A stretch of 64,000 bases of DNA from Arcticibacterium luteifluviistationis (GTDB taxonomy: Bacteria > Bacteroidota > Bacteroidia > Cytophagales > Spirosomataceae): contig NZ_CP029480.1 of assembly GCF_003258705.1 (NCBI RefSeq), positions 124,001-188,000 on the forward strand. The letters are read 5' to 3'. Made by a program: the position numbers and the translations under genes. Numbering within the stretch: the stretch's first letter is position 1; each line of letters begins with the position of its first letter. This document shows, one piece after another, positions 1-8,455 of the stretch. The notes beneath the pieces were generated by a model. It was not told where the DNA came from. It was given only the letters and a program-made list of their open reading frames with translations, and did not search any database.

Positions 1-307
1 CTTCCTTGCATTCCACCACCCATTGAGCTCCAATCCCTTTACTTTCTGTAGCTATGGCCATGTCAAAATAACCTTCAGTTTTGTTAATATCCCAAATACT
101 GTAGCTTCTTACCTTATCTTTAAAAGGGAGGTCATCGTTGCCAATCCCAATACCTAATCGGACAAAATACCCTGGTTCAAACGCCGCCTTTTTGATACTT
201 TCACTTTTAAGCCGAATTTTATAAACAGACGCAGAAATTTGCTCTTTTTTTTCAATAATGGCGTCTTGCAACACCACCTTTTTTAATATATTTTCTAGTA
301 GACTCAT
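1..307 (-). CDS. FAD-binding oxidoreductase, N-terminal part (cut by window edge)
   Basis: The reading frame opens with ATG at 305-307 and runs off the left edge after about 102 codons. The visible part has the beta-rich start of a ferredoxin-reductase or siderophore-interacting fold. It begins near MSLLENILKK, and residues of the form RSYSIWD match the RxYS motif that contacts FAD in this superfamily. The NAD(P)H-binding half lies outside the window. The gene starts 7 bp after the stop of an MsrQ-like membrane haem protein, so the two probably form an electron-transfer pair in which the flavoprotein feeds electrons to membrane haem. The superfamily call rests on one motif and the context; the substrate cannot be inferred. 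Confidence 0.6.
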   Translation of the reverse strand, partial: MSLLENILKKVVLQDAIIEKKEQISASVYKIRLKSESIKKAAFEPGYFVRLGIGIGNDDLPFKDKVRSYSIWDINKTEGYFDMAIATESKGIGAQWVVECKE

Positions 308-314
308 GATAAGG

Positions 315-944
315 TCAGCTTTTTGACGCCTTTCTTTTTATACGTAATTGAATGAATTTATGTTTGACCGCCGGAATTCTGATAATGAAGCCAAGCCCAA
401 CTATAACCGCATATATTATCCAAGTTTTATCCAAGATGGCTACGTGAATTAGACTTAATAAAATGGCTCCATAGGCCAGGCTTTGCAGTTTTTTCCAATT
501 GGTCTTTAAAGCTTTCATTGATTTCCTGTTCGAAGTAAAAAGCAATGGAATTAGAATGAGTACGGCTATTAAACCCGCCACATAATTCACCTGCGTAAAT
601 GTTTCTAGAAAACCTTCTGCGGCTATAAATATAATAAAGTGAAGAATACTCCAAACGGCCGTTGCTATGCCCATAGCTTGCCTTACAAAAAGGTTAGTTA
701 CTCCAAAAATGATAAAAATAGGAGTTAGTGTCAGCACTGCGGTCATCCACCTGATAGCAAACTCTCCAGAAACATGATAGAGCATTTCTAAGGTAGTTTT
801 GCCCTCACCGCCTGCACCTTCTTTCATTGAAAAGGAGAGGCCGCTTGCCAAATCTACATCAATCATATTGAAAATAACTAGCAAGGGTAATGCAGCCAAA
901 ATGGCAACAATCACCCAGCCATAGTTTCTTTTTATGAGTTTCAT
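315..944 (-). CDS. MsrQ-like ferric-reductase-domain membrane protein
   Basis: A 209-residue protein with about six hydrophobic segments. It aligns with the ferric-reductase-like transmembrane domain of MsrQ/YedZ: SGEFAIRW, RQAMGIATAVWSILHF, LTSNRKSMKAL and WKKLQSLAYGAILLSLIH follow the MsrQ order. MsrQ carries electrons through haem to a periplasmic methionine sulfoxide reductase. Two haem-ligand histidines are conserved (H102, H167). The third, in the WxxLH motif of MsrQ, is Gln here (Q154). No msrP is visible; the partner is more likely the FAD reductase 7 bp downstream. The gene follows a SnoaL-like gene by 10 bp, consistent with one operon. It may be a membrane ferric or quinone reductase rather than a true MsrQ. 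Confidence 0.65.
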   Translation of the reverse strand: MKLIKRNYGWVIVAILAALPLLVIFNMIDVDLASGLSFSMKEGAGGEGKTTLEMLYHVSGEFAIRWMTAVLTLTPIFIIFGVTNLFVRQAMGIATAVWSILHFIIFIAAEGFLETFTQVNYVAGLIAVLILIPLLFTSNRKSMKALKTNWKKLQSLAYGAILLSLIHVAILDKTWIIYAVIVGLGFIIRIPAVKHKFIQLRIKRKASKS

Positions 945-954
945 ATTTAGCTGT

Positions 955-1332
955 TTAGTACATTTTGTTATTATTAGCGGCTGTTTTAGGTACCTGTTGG
1001 ATACTGTCCCAGTGCTCTACTATTTTACCATCTTCAGAAAATCGGAAGAAATCCATCGTGACGTACTCGTCATTATCTGGCCATTGCTGGAATGTATGAA
1101 GTGCCACTAAGTCTCCTTCTGAAACGGCTCTTACAAACTCAATAGCTTTAACAGGATATTCTTCCTGCATTCTATTAAAGTAGTCTATAAAAGGTTGTGG
1201 GCCATCGGCTACCATCGGGTTGTGTTGGATATATTCTTTACCTACATAAAGCTCCACAGCTTTTGTTGGGTTCCCTTCATAGGCCATTTTATAGAAGGCG
1301 ATGGCGTTTTTTTTGTTCTCTTCTAGATTCAT
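955..1332 (-). CDS. SnoaL/NTF2-fold protein
   Basis: A 125-residue cytoplasmic protein of SnoaL-like size. It has the family pattern: an N-terminal helix (NKKNAIAFYKMAYEGNP), then YIQHNP, then a C-terminal strand pair with FFRFSEDGKIVEHWDSIQ. SnoaL-like proteins form a conical alpha+beta barrel that acts as a cyclase, isomerase or hydrolase on small hydrophobic ligands, but most members have no assigned reaction. It lies 14 bp downstream of a lipoprotein carrying two related domains and 10 bp upstream of the MsrQ-like gene, so co-transcription is likely. The substrate is unknown. Confidence 0.75.
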   Translation of the reverse strand: MNLEENKKNAIAFYKMAYEGNPTKAVELYVGKEYIQHNPMVADGPQPFIDYFNRMQEEYPVKAIEFVRAVSEGDLVALHTFQQWPDNDEYVTMDFFRFSEDGKIVEHWDSIQQVPKTAANNNKMY

Positions 1333-1346
1333 GATTTGTTGTTATT

Positions 1347-2222
1347 TCAATTGGTTTCTTTAAAATATATGAAATTCTTTACGGGTGCTATGATGTCCCA
1401 GTGTTCCACTATCTTGTTTTCCTCTATTCTGAAGAAATCAAAAAATGTAGTTTTCTCATCGCCTACATAGCCTTCAGTTGCACTCAAAACAAAGTTGCCT
1501 TCTGCCATTACCCGATAGTTATGTTTAAACTTTATGGTGTGACCTTCTCTTTTCATTCTAAGCATGGCCCAAAGTAAGCCGCTGAGCCCATCACCTACAT
1601 CTCTATTATGCTGAATGTATAGCCCAAAATTGAAAAACTTGGAAGCACCGCCATCTTCTCTAATCATACACTGGTCCATAAAACGAGCTATTAAGGCTCT
1701 ATTAGCGTCGGTTTTTTCTAGCTGACTAGGAATTGTTGGGCCGTCTATTTCAGAATGTCCGTCAGGATTTACGCCTATAGAGTCTTGAACATTGCTCCAA
1801 TGTTCCTGTATTTCTAGACCTTTTATTCGCATAATATCCCACCTAAACCTCAAGGTGTCACCAAACATTCTACTATGCACAGCCACTAAGGAATCGTCTT
1901 GTATTATTCGAATGGGTTTTATGGCGTCAAAGCTCAAATCGGCATTCCGTTTTTCTATGAAGTTTTCTTTATTCCCATTCCAGTTTTGGTCTCTGCTTAT
2001 AAAGCTTTCATTTAGTAAAGTATCCAATACTTTGACATCACTTTTAGAAGCGGTTATAAAATTAAAGGCTATTTGCTTTTCCATGGAAAGCTTTGAAACA
2101 CTTGCCTTTGAAATGGAAGAAGGAGGAGTGTAGTTTACTTTTTTGGAGCAACCAACCAATCCTATTACACTGGCCATGGCTAGTGTTAAAATTAGGATAT
2201 TCGTTCTTATGAAATTTATCAT
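1347..2222 (-). CDS. Lipoprotein with two SnoaL/NTF2-like domains
   Basis: A 291-residue protein. It has a lipoprotein signal peptide ending in the lipobox LVGC (Cys about residue 25), so it is predicted to be anchored in the membrane facing the periplasm. Two diverged SnoaL-like repeats follow. The first covers about residues 50-145 and ends RIKGLEIQEHWSNVQD. The second covers about residues 165-285, with GLYIQHNRDVGDG and FFRIEENKIVEHWDIIAP, and resembles the single-domain neighbour 14 bp downstream. The tandem probably arose by duplication of that neighbour or its ancestor. It starts 24 bp after the methyltransferase gene. The ligand is unknown; pairing with the MsrQ-like protein suggests periplasmic redox or small-molecule chemistry, which is inference. 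Confidence 0.7.
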   Translation of the reverse strand: MINFIRTNILILTLAMASVIGLVGCSKKVNYTPPSSISKASVSKLSMEKQIAFNFITASKSDVKVLDTLLNESFISRDQNWNGNKENFIEKRNADLSFDAIKPIRIIQDDSLVAVHSRMFGDTLRFRWDIMRIKGLEIQEHWSNVQDSIGVNPDGHSEIDGPTIPSQLEKTDANRALIARFMDQCMIREDGGASKFFNFGLYIQHNRDVGDGLSGLLWAMLRMKREGHTIKFKHNYRVMAEGNFVLSATEGYVGDEKTTFFDFFRIEENKIVEHWDIIAPVKNFIYFKETN

Positions 2223-2246
2223 GATTGAGAATTAAACCTGAATAGT

Positions 2247-2882
2247 TTAAAGTGTGTTTGCCTTACTTACCAATACTGCTTTGTTGCCAAATTTTGACTG
2301 AAATTGATATTTGTTGCTTTGAGAAATTGTTTTTAAGAATGCTTTTGTTTCTGGCATTTCTGCATTGTCAACATAAACTAGCGTATCAGAATGAAAATTA
2401 GGCTCAAGCATTTCAAATAATGGTAAATACAAGTCTTTCCAGCCATCTAAAAGGAGTAAGTCTATAGGTTCTGCATGGTTTTTTAAAGTTTCCATAGCAT
2501 CACCAACTCTAAGCTCTATGAGGTTGTTTACACCTGCATTTTTAAAATTCTCAATCGCCTTTTGTGCTTTCGATTCTATTAGCTCTGTGGTAATAATATG
2601 ACCTTGGGTTTCCAAAACACCTTGAGCTAAATATAAAGTTGATATACCAAATGAAGTCCCAAATTCCACAACGTTTTTAAGCTTTCTCTGCTTTATTAGG
2701 CGGACTAGGTCTTCTCCTTGCTCTTTAGTTATAGAAAGATAAACATCACTAAAGTCTCTAGGCTGAATAGACCGGAAAGCACTCTTGGCAAAACCCTTCA
2801 TTATTTTGAAACCATCATTTTTGGAATCCTGAAATAATTGATTTAAGGTTAATCCTATCTGATTGACATTTTCTATAACCAT
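2247..2882 (-). CDS. Class I SAM-dependent methyltransferase (O-methyltransferase-like)
   Basis: A 211-residue protein with a Rossmann methyltransferase core. Motif I is VVEFGTSFGISTLYLA (about residues 71-86), followed by an acidic strand end (ITTELIESKA), a DAMETL segment and a post-motif LLLLDGWKDLYLPLFEML. The layout matches small O-methyltransferases of the Methyltransf_24/COG4122 type, in which the Asp of LLDG helps bind metal or substrate. It is predicted to be cytoplasmic. It heads the close-packed group running to the left edge (gaps of 24, 14, 10 and 7 bp) and lies 98 bp after the MoaF-like gene. The substrate cannot be predicted. Confidence 0.75.
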   Translation of the reverse strand: MVIENVNQIGLTLNQLFQDSKNDGFKIMKGFAKSAFRSIQPRDFSDVYLSITKEQGEDLVRLIKQRKLKNVVEFGTSFGISTLYLAQGVLETQGHIITTELIESKAQKAIENFKNAGVNNLIELRVGDAMETLKNHAEPIDLLLLDGWKDLYLPLFEMLEPNFHSDTLVYVDNAEMPETKAFLKTISQSNKYQFQSKFGNKAVLVSKANTL

Positions 2883-2980
2883 AGTTTTTAAGTTTTTCTA
2901 CTTTACAAAGTTGGAGCAAATTAACCTCCTAATTATTATCAATAAGAGGTTAAGAATGGTAAATGTGGGTAGACTGAAAA

Positions 2981-3424
2981 CTATTCAGCGATTTTTAAAT
3001 GGTCAATAATCCCACTTCTAAAAACGGTTTTTAATGGTCTCTCAGGATTATTTTTATAACCAATTATGATGGAGCTATGTACTATCATTTTTTCAAAATC
3101 AAAGACGATAGTCAAATAGTCATTGATGCCTGTTTCGTGCCAGTTGATTAAGTAAAGGTCTTGACCAATTTTACGAGAGCGGTAAGGAATATCGGCGTTT
3201 CCGTTTCCTTTAGCAGGCCCAGCAAGCCATTGATATTTGGCTTTGCCATCATTAAATTCCATATGTATGGCAGTGCCATTTTGATATTGAAAATTAAGGG
3301 AGTAACCATCTAAGAAGTGTTCCGGCTGTTCAAATCCAAAATCACTTTCTTGGGAGTTTTCATTTTGAGCAAAACCTATTCCTAAGACTATAAGGCTTAT
3401 TAGTATTACCAATTTCGTTCTCAT
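2981..3424 (-). CDS. Secreted MoaF/PadC-like lipocalin-fold protein
   Basis: A 147-residue protein with a signal peptide (MRTKLVILISLIVLGIGFA) and a mature domain of about 125 residues. The order LDGYSLNFQYQNG, then KYQWLAGPAKG, then QDLYLINWHETGINDYLTIVFDF resembles the small beta-barrel MoaF or phenolic-acid-decarboxylase-like domain. MoaF-like domains are frequent in Proteobacteria and Bacteroidota and have no settled activity. It lies 95 bp downstream of an AraC regulator on the same strand and may be its direct target. Family assignment is by overall pattern only; it could also be another lipocalin-like fold. Confidence 0.5.
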   Translation of the reverse strand: MRTKLVILISLIVLGIGFAQNENSQESDFGFEQPEHFLDGYSLNFQYQNGTAIHMEFNDGKAKYQWLAGPAKGNGNADIPYRSRKIGQDLYLINWHETGINDYLTIVFDFEKMIVHSSIIIGYKNNPERPLKTVFRSGIIDHLKIAE

Positions 3425-3519
3425 TTCTTTTGTTTTTAATTGAGTAACAAAGTTGGTTTAACAATCTTTTGGAATAAAGGTCAATCTTGGAGAAAGAATG
3501 GTAAATATGAGAGTTGCGG

Positions 3520-4398
3520 CTATTTTGCTTCCATTTTAAATTCCTTAGGAGTAGCCATGGTGTGTTTTTTGAAAAACTTTGTAAAGTTGGTTACTTCATC
3601 AAAACCTAGAGCAAATGCTATCTCTTTAATACTTTTGCTAGTACTTACCAAGTCGCGTTTGGCTTCCAGGATTACATAATTGTCAATAAAACTTTTGGCT
3701 GTGTTTATGGTAAATTCTTGAACTACTTGATTTAAGGACTTGGTAGATATAAGCATTAAATCGGCATAGTCTTTCACATTTCGGGTGGTGGTGTAATTTG
3801 ATTCCACCAAATTCTTAAACTCAATAAAAGTATCGTGCTTTTTAGGTTTGAGGTCTTTGGATTCTCTATAGTGAGCAATGCGTTCTAGCTTCAATAAATA
3901 AAGATTAAGATAGGCGGCAATTATGTTACTTTGAGCATAGGTATTCCGTGATTCAATTTCAGAACTAATCTGCTTAATGAACTCTTCATTTCCTTTTTGG
4001 TCGATGGTGACGGGAGAGGTTAAATGATAATTATAGAGATGAGAAATTAAATTGATAGACGATTTTGGAATATAATTCATCACAAAATCATTGGTAAATA
4101 TGATAAGGAAACCCTCATAGGTAGGATTCTTTTGAAAGGCGTGTACTTGACCTTGAGCTATTTTCAATACTGTGCCTTTTATTAAATCATATTCCTTTAA
4201 ATCTATTTGGTGCTTTCCAGTGCCTTTGGTGACAATGAGTAATGCAAAAAAGGATATTCTATGGGGTAAAGTAGGGTTATGGTCTTCAATGGTATCAAGA
4301 CGAGGAAATAATTTAGACAGATTGAGAAAATCAAAATCTGTTTTGTTCTCAATGCTTTTAAAAGATATGTTAGGAATGTTTTTCATCTGTTTAGCCAT
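3520..4398 (-). CDS. AraC-family transcriptional regulator
   Basis: A 292-residue protein. The N-terminal half (residues 1-160) is a cupin-like sensor domain (KGTGKHQIDLKEYDLIKGTVLKIAQGQVHAF). The C-terminal 100 residues form the paired helix-turn-helix of AraC/XylS. The second HTH reads SIKEIAFALGFDEVTNFTKFFKKHTMATPKEFK, a near-canonical AraC signature. An alternative start at M5 would shorten it slightly. It is the most upstream gene of the 1-4.4 kb minus-strand group and probably controls the MoaF-like, methyltransferase, SnoaL and haem genes after it. The inducer is unknown. Confidence 0.88.
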   Translation of the reverse strand: MAKQMKNIPNISFKSIENKTDFDFLNLSKLFPRLDTIEDHNPTLPHRISFFALLIVTKGTGKHQIDLKEYDLIKGTVLKIAQGQVHAFQKNPTYEGFLIIFTNDFVMNYIPKSSINLISHLYNYHLTSPVTIDQKGNEEFIKQISSEIESRNTYAQSNIIAAYLNLYLLKLERIAHYRESKDLKPKKHDTFIEFKNLVESNYTTTRNVKDYADLMLISTKSLNQVVQEFTINTAKSFIDNYVILEAKRDLVSTSKSIKEIAFALGFDEVTNFTKFFKKHTMATPKEFKMEAK

Positions 4399-5208
4399 TT
4401 ATAGGAATAGAGTGGGATTTAGAATTACCTTATTTCAACTTCTTTTTCTATTTCTATTGGTGTATCTACATAATACCAAATCCCAACGCCTTCGGACCTT
4501 ATAAGCGTAGCTGTGAATTTGAAAGTTTTCATTCTATAGCGTTTCCTAGAGTATTCGAAGCTGATTCAAAAGTCTATGCCAATTGACGCATTGAATCGAA
4601 AACTGTCTAAATAAACCCTAATTTAATATGTTTAAAACTGGTATCTACTTTTAGGCCTGAAGAACTCATAAAGAGTTCTTGTAAATATCAATCATGACAA
4701 TCCATCTTCACCAGTCTTTTGGCGAATACCAAGTTGTTTACGATTCCCCCATTCTGTTAAAATAGCTAAGCTCTCTGAAGCTTATTTGAGATGCTAGACC
4801 TAAAGACCAATTAAACTCCAAACATCCAGAAGTTTAAAATCCTTTTCCGTTTATTTTTTTGATAATCAGGTGATTCTTGGTTTATATCTTCATAATAAAT
4901 TTGTGAAAAACAGATGTATCAAGCAGTAATATTTACGCTTTGAAGTGCATTTTTTGCTTTGAACGTGGCAAATAAAAATACGTAAAAATTGATATAACTG
5001 AATTCCCTGAGAAATTCCTGCTGTTCTGATTTTTCACTTTCATATATAGGTGATTCTGTTTGATGAAATTGTACTTTTTATTGATAGTAGTTTGACCTAC
5101 TTATACATGGTCCCTAATGAAATTCTTAATCGCCGTTGAAGTCAAAATTAATAAAAATCATTTTTTTGTAAGATTTTAATATCTTTTTTTGAAAAAACCT
5201 TTATTTAC
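4399..5208. other. Long intergenic region between the AraC regulator and the PUL
   Basis: About 0.8 kb of AT-rich DNA separates the divergent AraC and SusC genes. No coding frame with a credible family match was seen on either strand. A TAAATTTG at 4896-4903 fits the Bacteroidota -7 consensus TANNTTTG on the plus strand, but no gene follows closely. No strong inverted repeat was found until the operator-like tandem at 5209. Confidence 0.5.
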
Positions 5209-5232
5209 GGAAACGTTACCGGAAACGTTTTC
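5209..5232 (+). promoter_or_regulatory. Tandem LacI-type operator upstream of susC
   Basis: Two abutting 12-bp sites, GGAAACGTTACC (5209-5220) and GGAAACGTTTTC (5221-5232). Each is a near-palindrome around AACGTT, the core typical of LacI/GalR operators. They sit just upstream of two TANNTTTG elements and about 160 bp before the susC start, a position where a bound repressor would block RNA polymerase. No LacI-family gene is in the window, so the regulator would have to be encoded elsewhere. The sites are seen directly; their role is inferred. Confidence 0.6.
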
Positions 5233-5234
5233 TT

Positions 5235-5253
5235 TACATTTGTTGTATTTTTG
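5235..5253 (+). promoter_or_regulatory. Bacteroidota-type -7 promoter elements for susCD
   Basis: Two overlapping-region matches to TANNTTTG: TACATTTG (5235-5242) and TATTTTTG (5246-5253). They are immediately downstream of the LacI-like sites, leaving a 5' leader of about 130-145 nt before the susC ATG. No clear -33 TTTG is present at the expected distance, which suits a regulated promoter. Confidence 0.5.
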
Positions 5254-5392
5254 TAAGAAAAAATTGGGCTTTAAGTGACGATTATGAATATTCTTTAGCA
5301 CTACCTTTACTTCGTCTTAGATAAACTTCTTCCATTATAATTTACAACAATTTGTACTATTCTAACATTTACAATTTCTTTAATTAAACAAA

Positions 5393-8300
5393 ATGAACAA
5401 AAAATTTCTATTTGAAACTAGTTGGGCTAAGCTACTGCTACTCTTACCATTCTTGGTATTGGCAATCGGTATCAATATGGCCTATGCAGCGGAGTCTCCT
5501 ATTAAGGGAACGGTAACTGCACAGGAAGACAACTCTACACTACCAGGTGTTAGTGTTACTGTAAAAGGTACTATGAAAGGGACAATGACTGACATGGACG
5601 GAAATTACAACTTAGTGGCGGATGAAAATGCTGTTTTAGTGTTCAGTTTCATTGGCTACGAAACTTTAGAAGTGTCAATAAAAAATCAATCTACTATTAA
5701 TGTTCAATTGGCTTTAAATTCGGCTCTTTTAGAAGAGGTAGTGGTAGTAGGTTATGGCTCACAAAAAAAGAGTGACATCACTGGTTCGGTTTCTTCCATT
5801 AAAGCAGAAGAAATTGATGCATTTCCGTTGGCAAATGCAGAACAAGCACTTCAAGGACGTGCTGCTGGTGTGGTGGTTCAATCAAATAACGGTGGTGAGC
5901 CAGGTGCTCCTATTAGTATAAAAATTAGAGGTAACACCTCTATCAGTGCAAGTAGCACTCCACTTATTGTAGTGGATGGTTTTGTGGGTGCCACAATGCC
6001 TCAACCTAATGATATAGCATCTATTGAGGTTTTAAAAGATGCATCTGCTACAGCTATATATGGCTCTAGAGGGTCAAATGGTGTAGTTATGGTGACTACG
6101 AAAAAAGGCACGAACGGTAAACTTTCTGTTGAGTTGAACTCTAACTATTCTGTTCAAAACACAGCAAATAGATTAGACTTATTAAACGCAAGTGAATTTG
6201 CATCATATCAGCAGACCATAAACCCTAATTATGTTCAAGGACCGGCCGATACTGACTGGCAAGACTTACTATATAGAACTGGTAATACACAGAATCATCA
6301 GTTTTCTTTCTCAGGCGGAAAAGACAACATAAACTTTTATGCATCAGCCAATTACTTTAAGCAAAATGGCGTTATCACTAATTCTGATTACGAAAAAGTA
6401 ACTTTCTTGTCAAATATTGATGCTCAAGTAACAGACAAATTGAAACTTGGATTTAATCTTTTTGGTAACAGATCGGAGAAAGATGGCGTTCCTACGCAGT
6501 CAACTGGTGAGACTGCCAATGGTGGTGGAGATGATGTAATTTCTTTAATGTTTAGGTTTATGCCTGACTTAGGAGTTAAAGATGCTAACGGTTTAAACTC
6601 AACTAACTCTATTGGTGACAATATTGATAACCCGTATTCTGTTGCAACTGAAAGTGTAAACAATACCAAAAACGATCAGTATAGAGCTAACCTTTATGCT
6701 AATTATGAGATTATTAAAAATCTTACTTTCAAAACCACTTTAGGCTTTAGTTCAACTAATGAGACTTTTGGTGTTTTTAGACCATCTACATTAATTATTA
6801 CTGCTGGTGGCGGAACAGGTGGAAAAGCTAGCATTGCAAACTTTAGAAAAACCAACGTACTAAATGAGAATTATTTAACCTATACTAAAGGAATAGGCAA
6901 AGGTAACTTGTCACTTTTGGCTGGTTATTCTTATCAAAAAACTTCTACAGAAAGGTTCACTGCTGGTGCATCTGGCTTTACTTCTGACAGTTTTTCCTTT
7001 TATAATTTAGGTGGAAGTTCAGTTACAACTGTTCCTACATCTTCTTTTACAGAACAAGAAATCCAATCTCAATTCGGAAGAGCAAATTTTGATTATGACG
7101 ACAAGTATTTATTAACAGCTACCGTAAGAAGAGATGGTGCATCTAACTTCGCCGCAAATAATAAATACGCGATTTTCCCTTCTGGTGCTATAGGTTGGAG
7201 AGTATCAAATGAAGATTTCTTAAAGAATAATACCAGTATCTCTAATTTAAAGTTAAGAGCTAGTTATGGCGTAACTGGTAACCAGGCTATTGATGCTTAT
7301 CAGTCCTTAGCAAAATTTGCTACAATTTTTACTGGAATTAATGGACAATCAGTGAATGCTGTTGTGCCAGACCAATCAGCTAACCTTAATTTGAAATGGG
7401 AAACTTCCTACCAAACAAACATTGGTTTAGATTTAGGCTTGTTCAATAATAGAATTTCTCTAGCCTTAGATTATTATAATATTGACACAAAAGACCTTCT
7501 GCTAGCAGATCAAAGTCAGCCGGAGTATCTTGGTTTTCAAACATTAGCCAGCATTAGAAACGTAGGAGAGATTAATAACAAAGGATTTGAAGTTACTTTA
7601 AATACTAGAAATGTTAATAAGGGTGATTTCAACTGGGATACAGATTTTAACTGGTCTACAAATAAAAACAAGGTAGTATCATTGATTAATGGTATTGATG
7701 TCTTTTTAGACGCTTCTCCAGGTTACTTTAGTGTAGCTCGTACACACGTATTAAGAGAAGGTGAGGCTGCTGGTGTTTTTTGGGGTTATGAATATAAAGG
7801 TGTTTACCAGGGAGATAACTTACCGGCAGGTACAGCTACTTTCCAAGGTGCTGTAGCAGGAGACCCATTGTTTACTGATGTGGATGGTAGCGGTGCAATT
7901 ACTACTGATGACCAAAAAATAATAGGAAATCCTAACCCAGATTTTACCATGGGTATTACTAACAATTTCTCTTACAAAAACTTTGGCTTGAATATCTTCT
8001 TTCAAGGTGCCTATGGTGGAGATGTTTTTAACCTTACAAAGGTTCAGTTGTTAAATGGTGATTCTAATGCACTTAGAGACGTCTTAGATTCTTGGACACC
8101 AACAAATACAGATACAGACATTCCCCGTGCTGTAGGAAACAGAGGAAGAGAAATTTCTTCTCGTTTTGTAGAAAATGGAAGTTACATGCGATTGAAAAAC
8201 GTGGCTTTAAGCTATAATTTCCCATCAGCTATTGTCCAAAAATTGCGTATGGAGAATGTTAGATTTTCTGTTAGTGCACAGAATTTGTTGACTTTCACTA

Positions 8301-8443
8301 AATACTCTGGTCTAGATCCTGAAGTAAGTTACTTTGGAGCTGGTGGAGGAGATTCTTCTTCAGGAAATACAACACAAGGATTTGATTTTGGAAACTTCCC
8401 TACTGTGAAATCTGTGAATTTCAGTCTTAACCTAAAATTTTAA
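5393..8443 (+). CDS. susC: SusC-family TonB-dependent outer-membrane transporter
   Basis: A 1016-residue protein. It has a signal peptide (residues 1-32, ending AYA), a CarboxypepD_reg-like domain (about 35-115; GTVTAQEDNSTLPGVSVTVK, then the GYETLEV strand), a plug domain from about 117 (EEVVVVGYGSQKKSDITGSV; LKDASATAIYGSRGSNGVV) and a 22-strand barrel ending in aromatic-terminal SLNLKF. SusC proteins import oligosaccharides across the outer membrane using TonB/ExbBD energy, with a SusD lid on top. The susD partner follows after 12 bp. Tandem LacI-like sites precede the gene. The glycan is not readable from the sequence; the convergent operon with GH117 and two GH2 enzymes suggests an oligosaccharide containing anhydro- or L-galactose-like sugar, which is inference. 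Confidence 0.95.
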   Translation: MNKKFLFETSWAKLLLLLPFLVLAIGINMAYAAESPIKGTVTAQEDNSTLPGVSVTVKGTMKGTMTDMDGNYNLVADENAVLVFSFIGYETLEVSIKNQSTINVQLALNSALLEEVVVVGYGSQKKSDITGSVSSIKAEEIDAFPLANAEQALQGRAAGVVVQSNNGGEPGAPISIKIRGNTSISASSTPLIVVDGFVGATMPQPNDIASIEVLKDASATAIYGSRGSNGVVMVTTKKGTNGKLSVELNSNYSVQNTANRLDLLNASEFASYQQTINPNYVQGPADTDWQDLLYRTGNTQNHQFSFSGGKDNINFYASANYFKQNGVITNSDYEKVTFLSNIDAQVTDKLKLGFNLFGNRSEKDGVPTQSTGETANGGGDDVISLMFRFMPDLGVKDANGLNSTNSIGDNIDNPYSVATESVNNTKNDQYRANLYANYEIIKNLTFKTTLGFSSTNETFGVFRPSTLIITAGGGTGGKASIANFRKTNVLNENYLTYTKGIGKGNLSLLAGYSYQKTSTERFTAGASGFTSDSFSFYNLGGSSVTTVPTSSFTEQEIQSQFGRANFDYDDKYLLTATVRRDGASNFAANNKYAIFPSGAIGWRVSNEDFLKNNTSISNLKLRASYGVTGNQAIDAYQSLAKFATIFTGINGQSVNAVVPDQSANLNLKWETSYQTNIGLDLGLFNNRISLALDYYNIDTKDLLLADQSQPEYLGFQTLASIRNVGEINNKGFEVTLNTRNVNKGDFNWDTDFNWSTNKNKVVSLINGIDVFLDASPGYFSVARTHVLREGEAAGVFWGYEYKGVYQGDNLPAGTATFQGAVAGDPLFTDVDGSGAITTDDQKIIGNPNPDFTMGITNNFSYKNFGLNIFFQGAYGGDVFNLTKVQLLNGDSNALRDVLDSWTPTNTDTDIPRAVGNRGREISSRFVENGSYMRLKNVALSYNFPSAIVQKLRMENVRFSVSAQNLLTFTKYSGLDPEVSYFGAGGGDSSSGNTTQGFDFGNFPTVKSVNFSLNLKF

Positions 8444-8455
8444 AAATTACATAGA

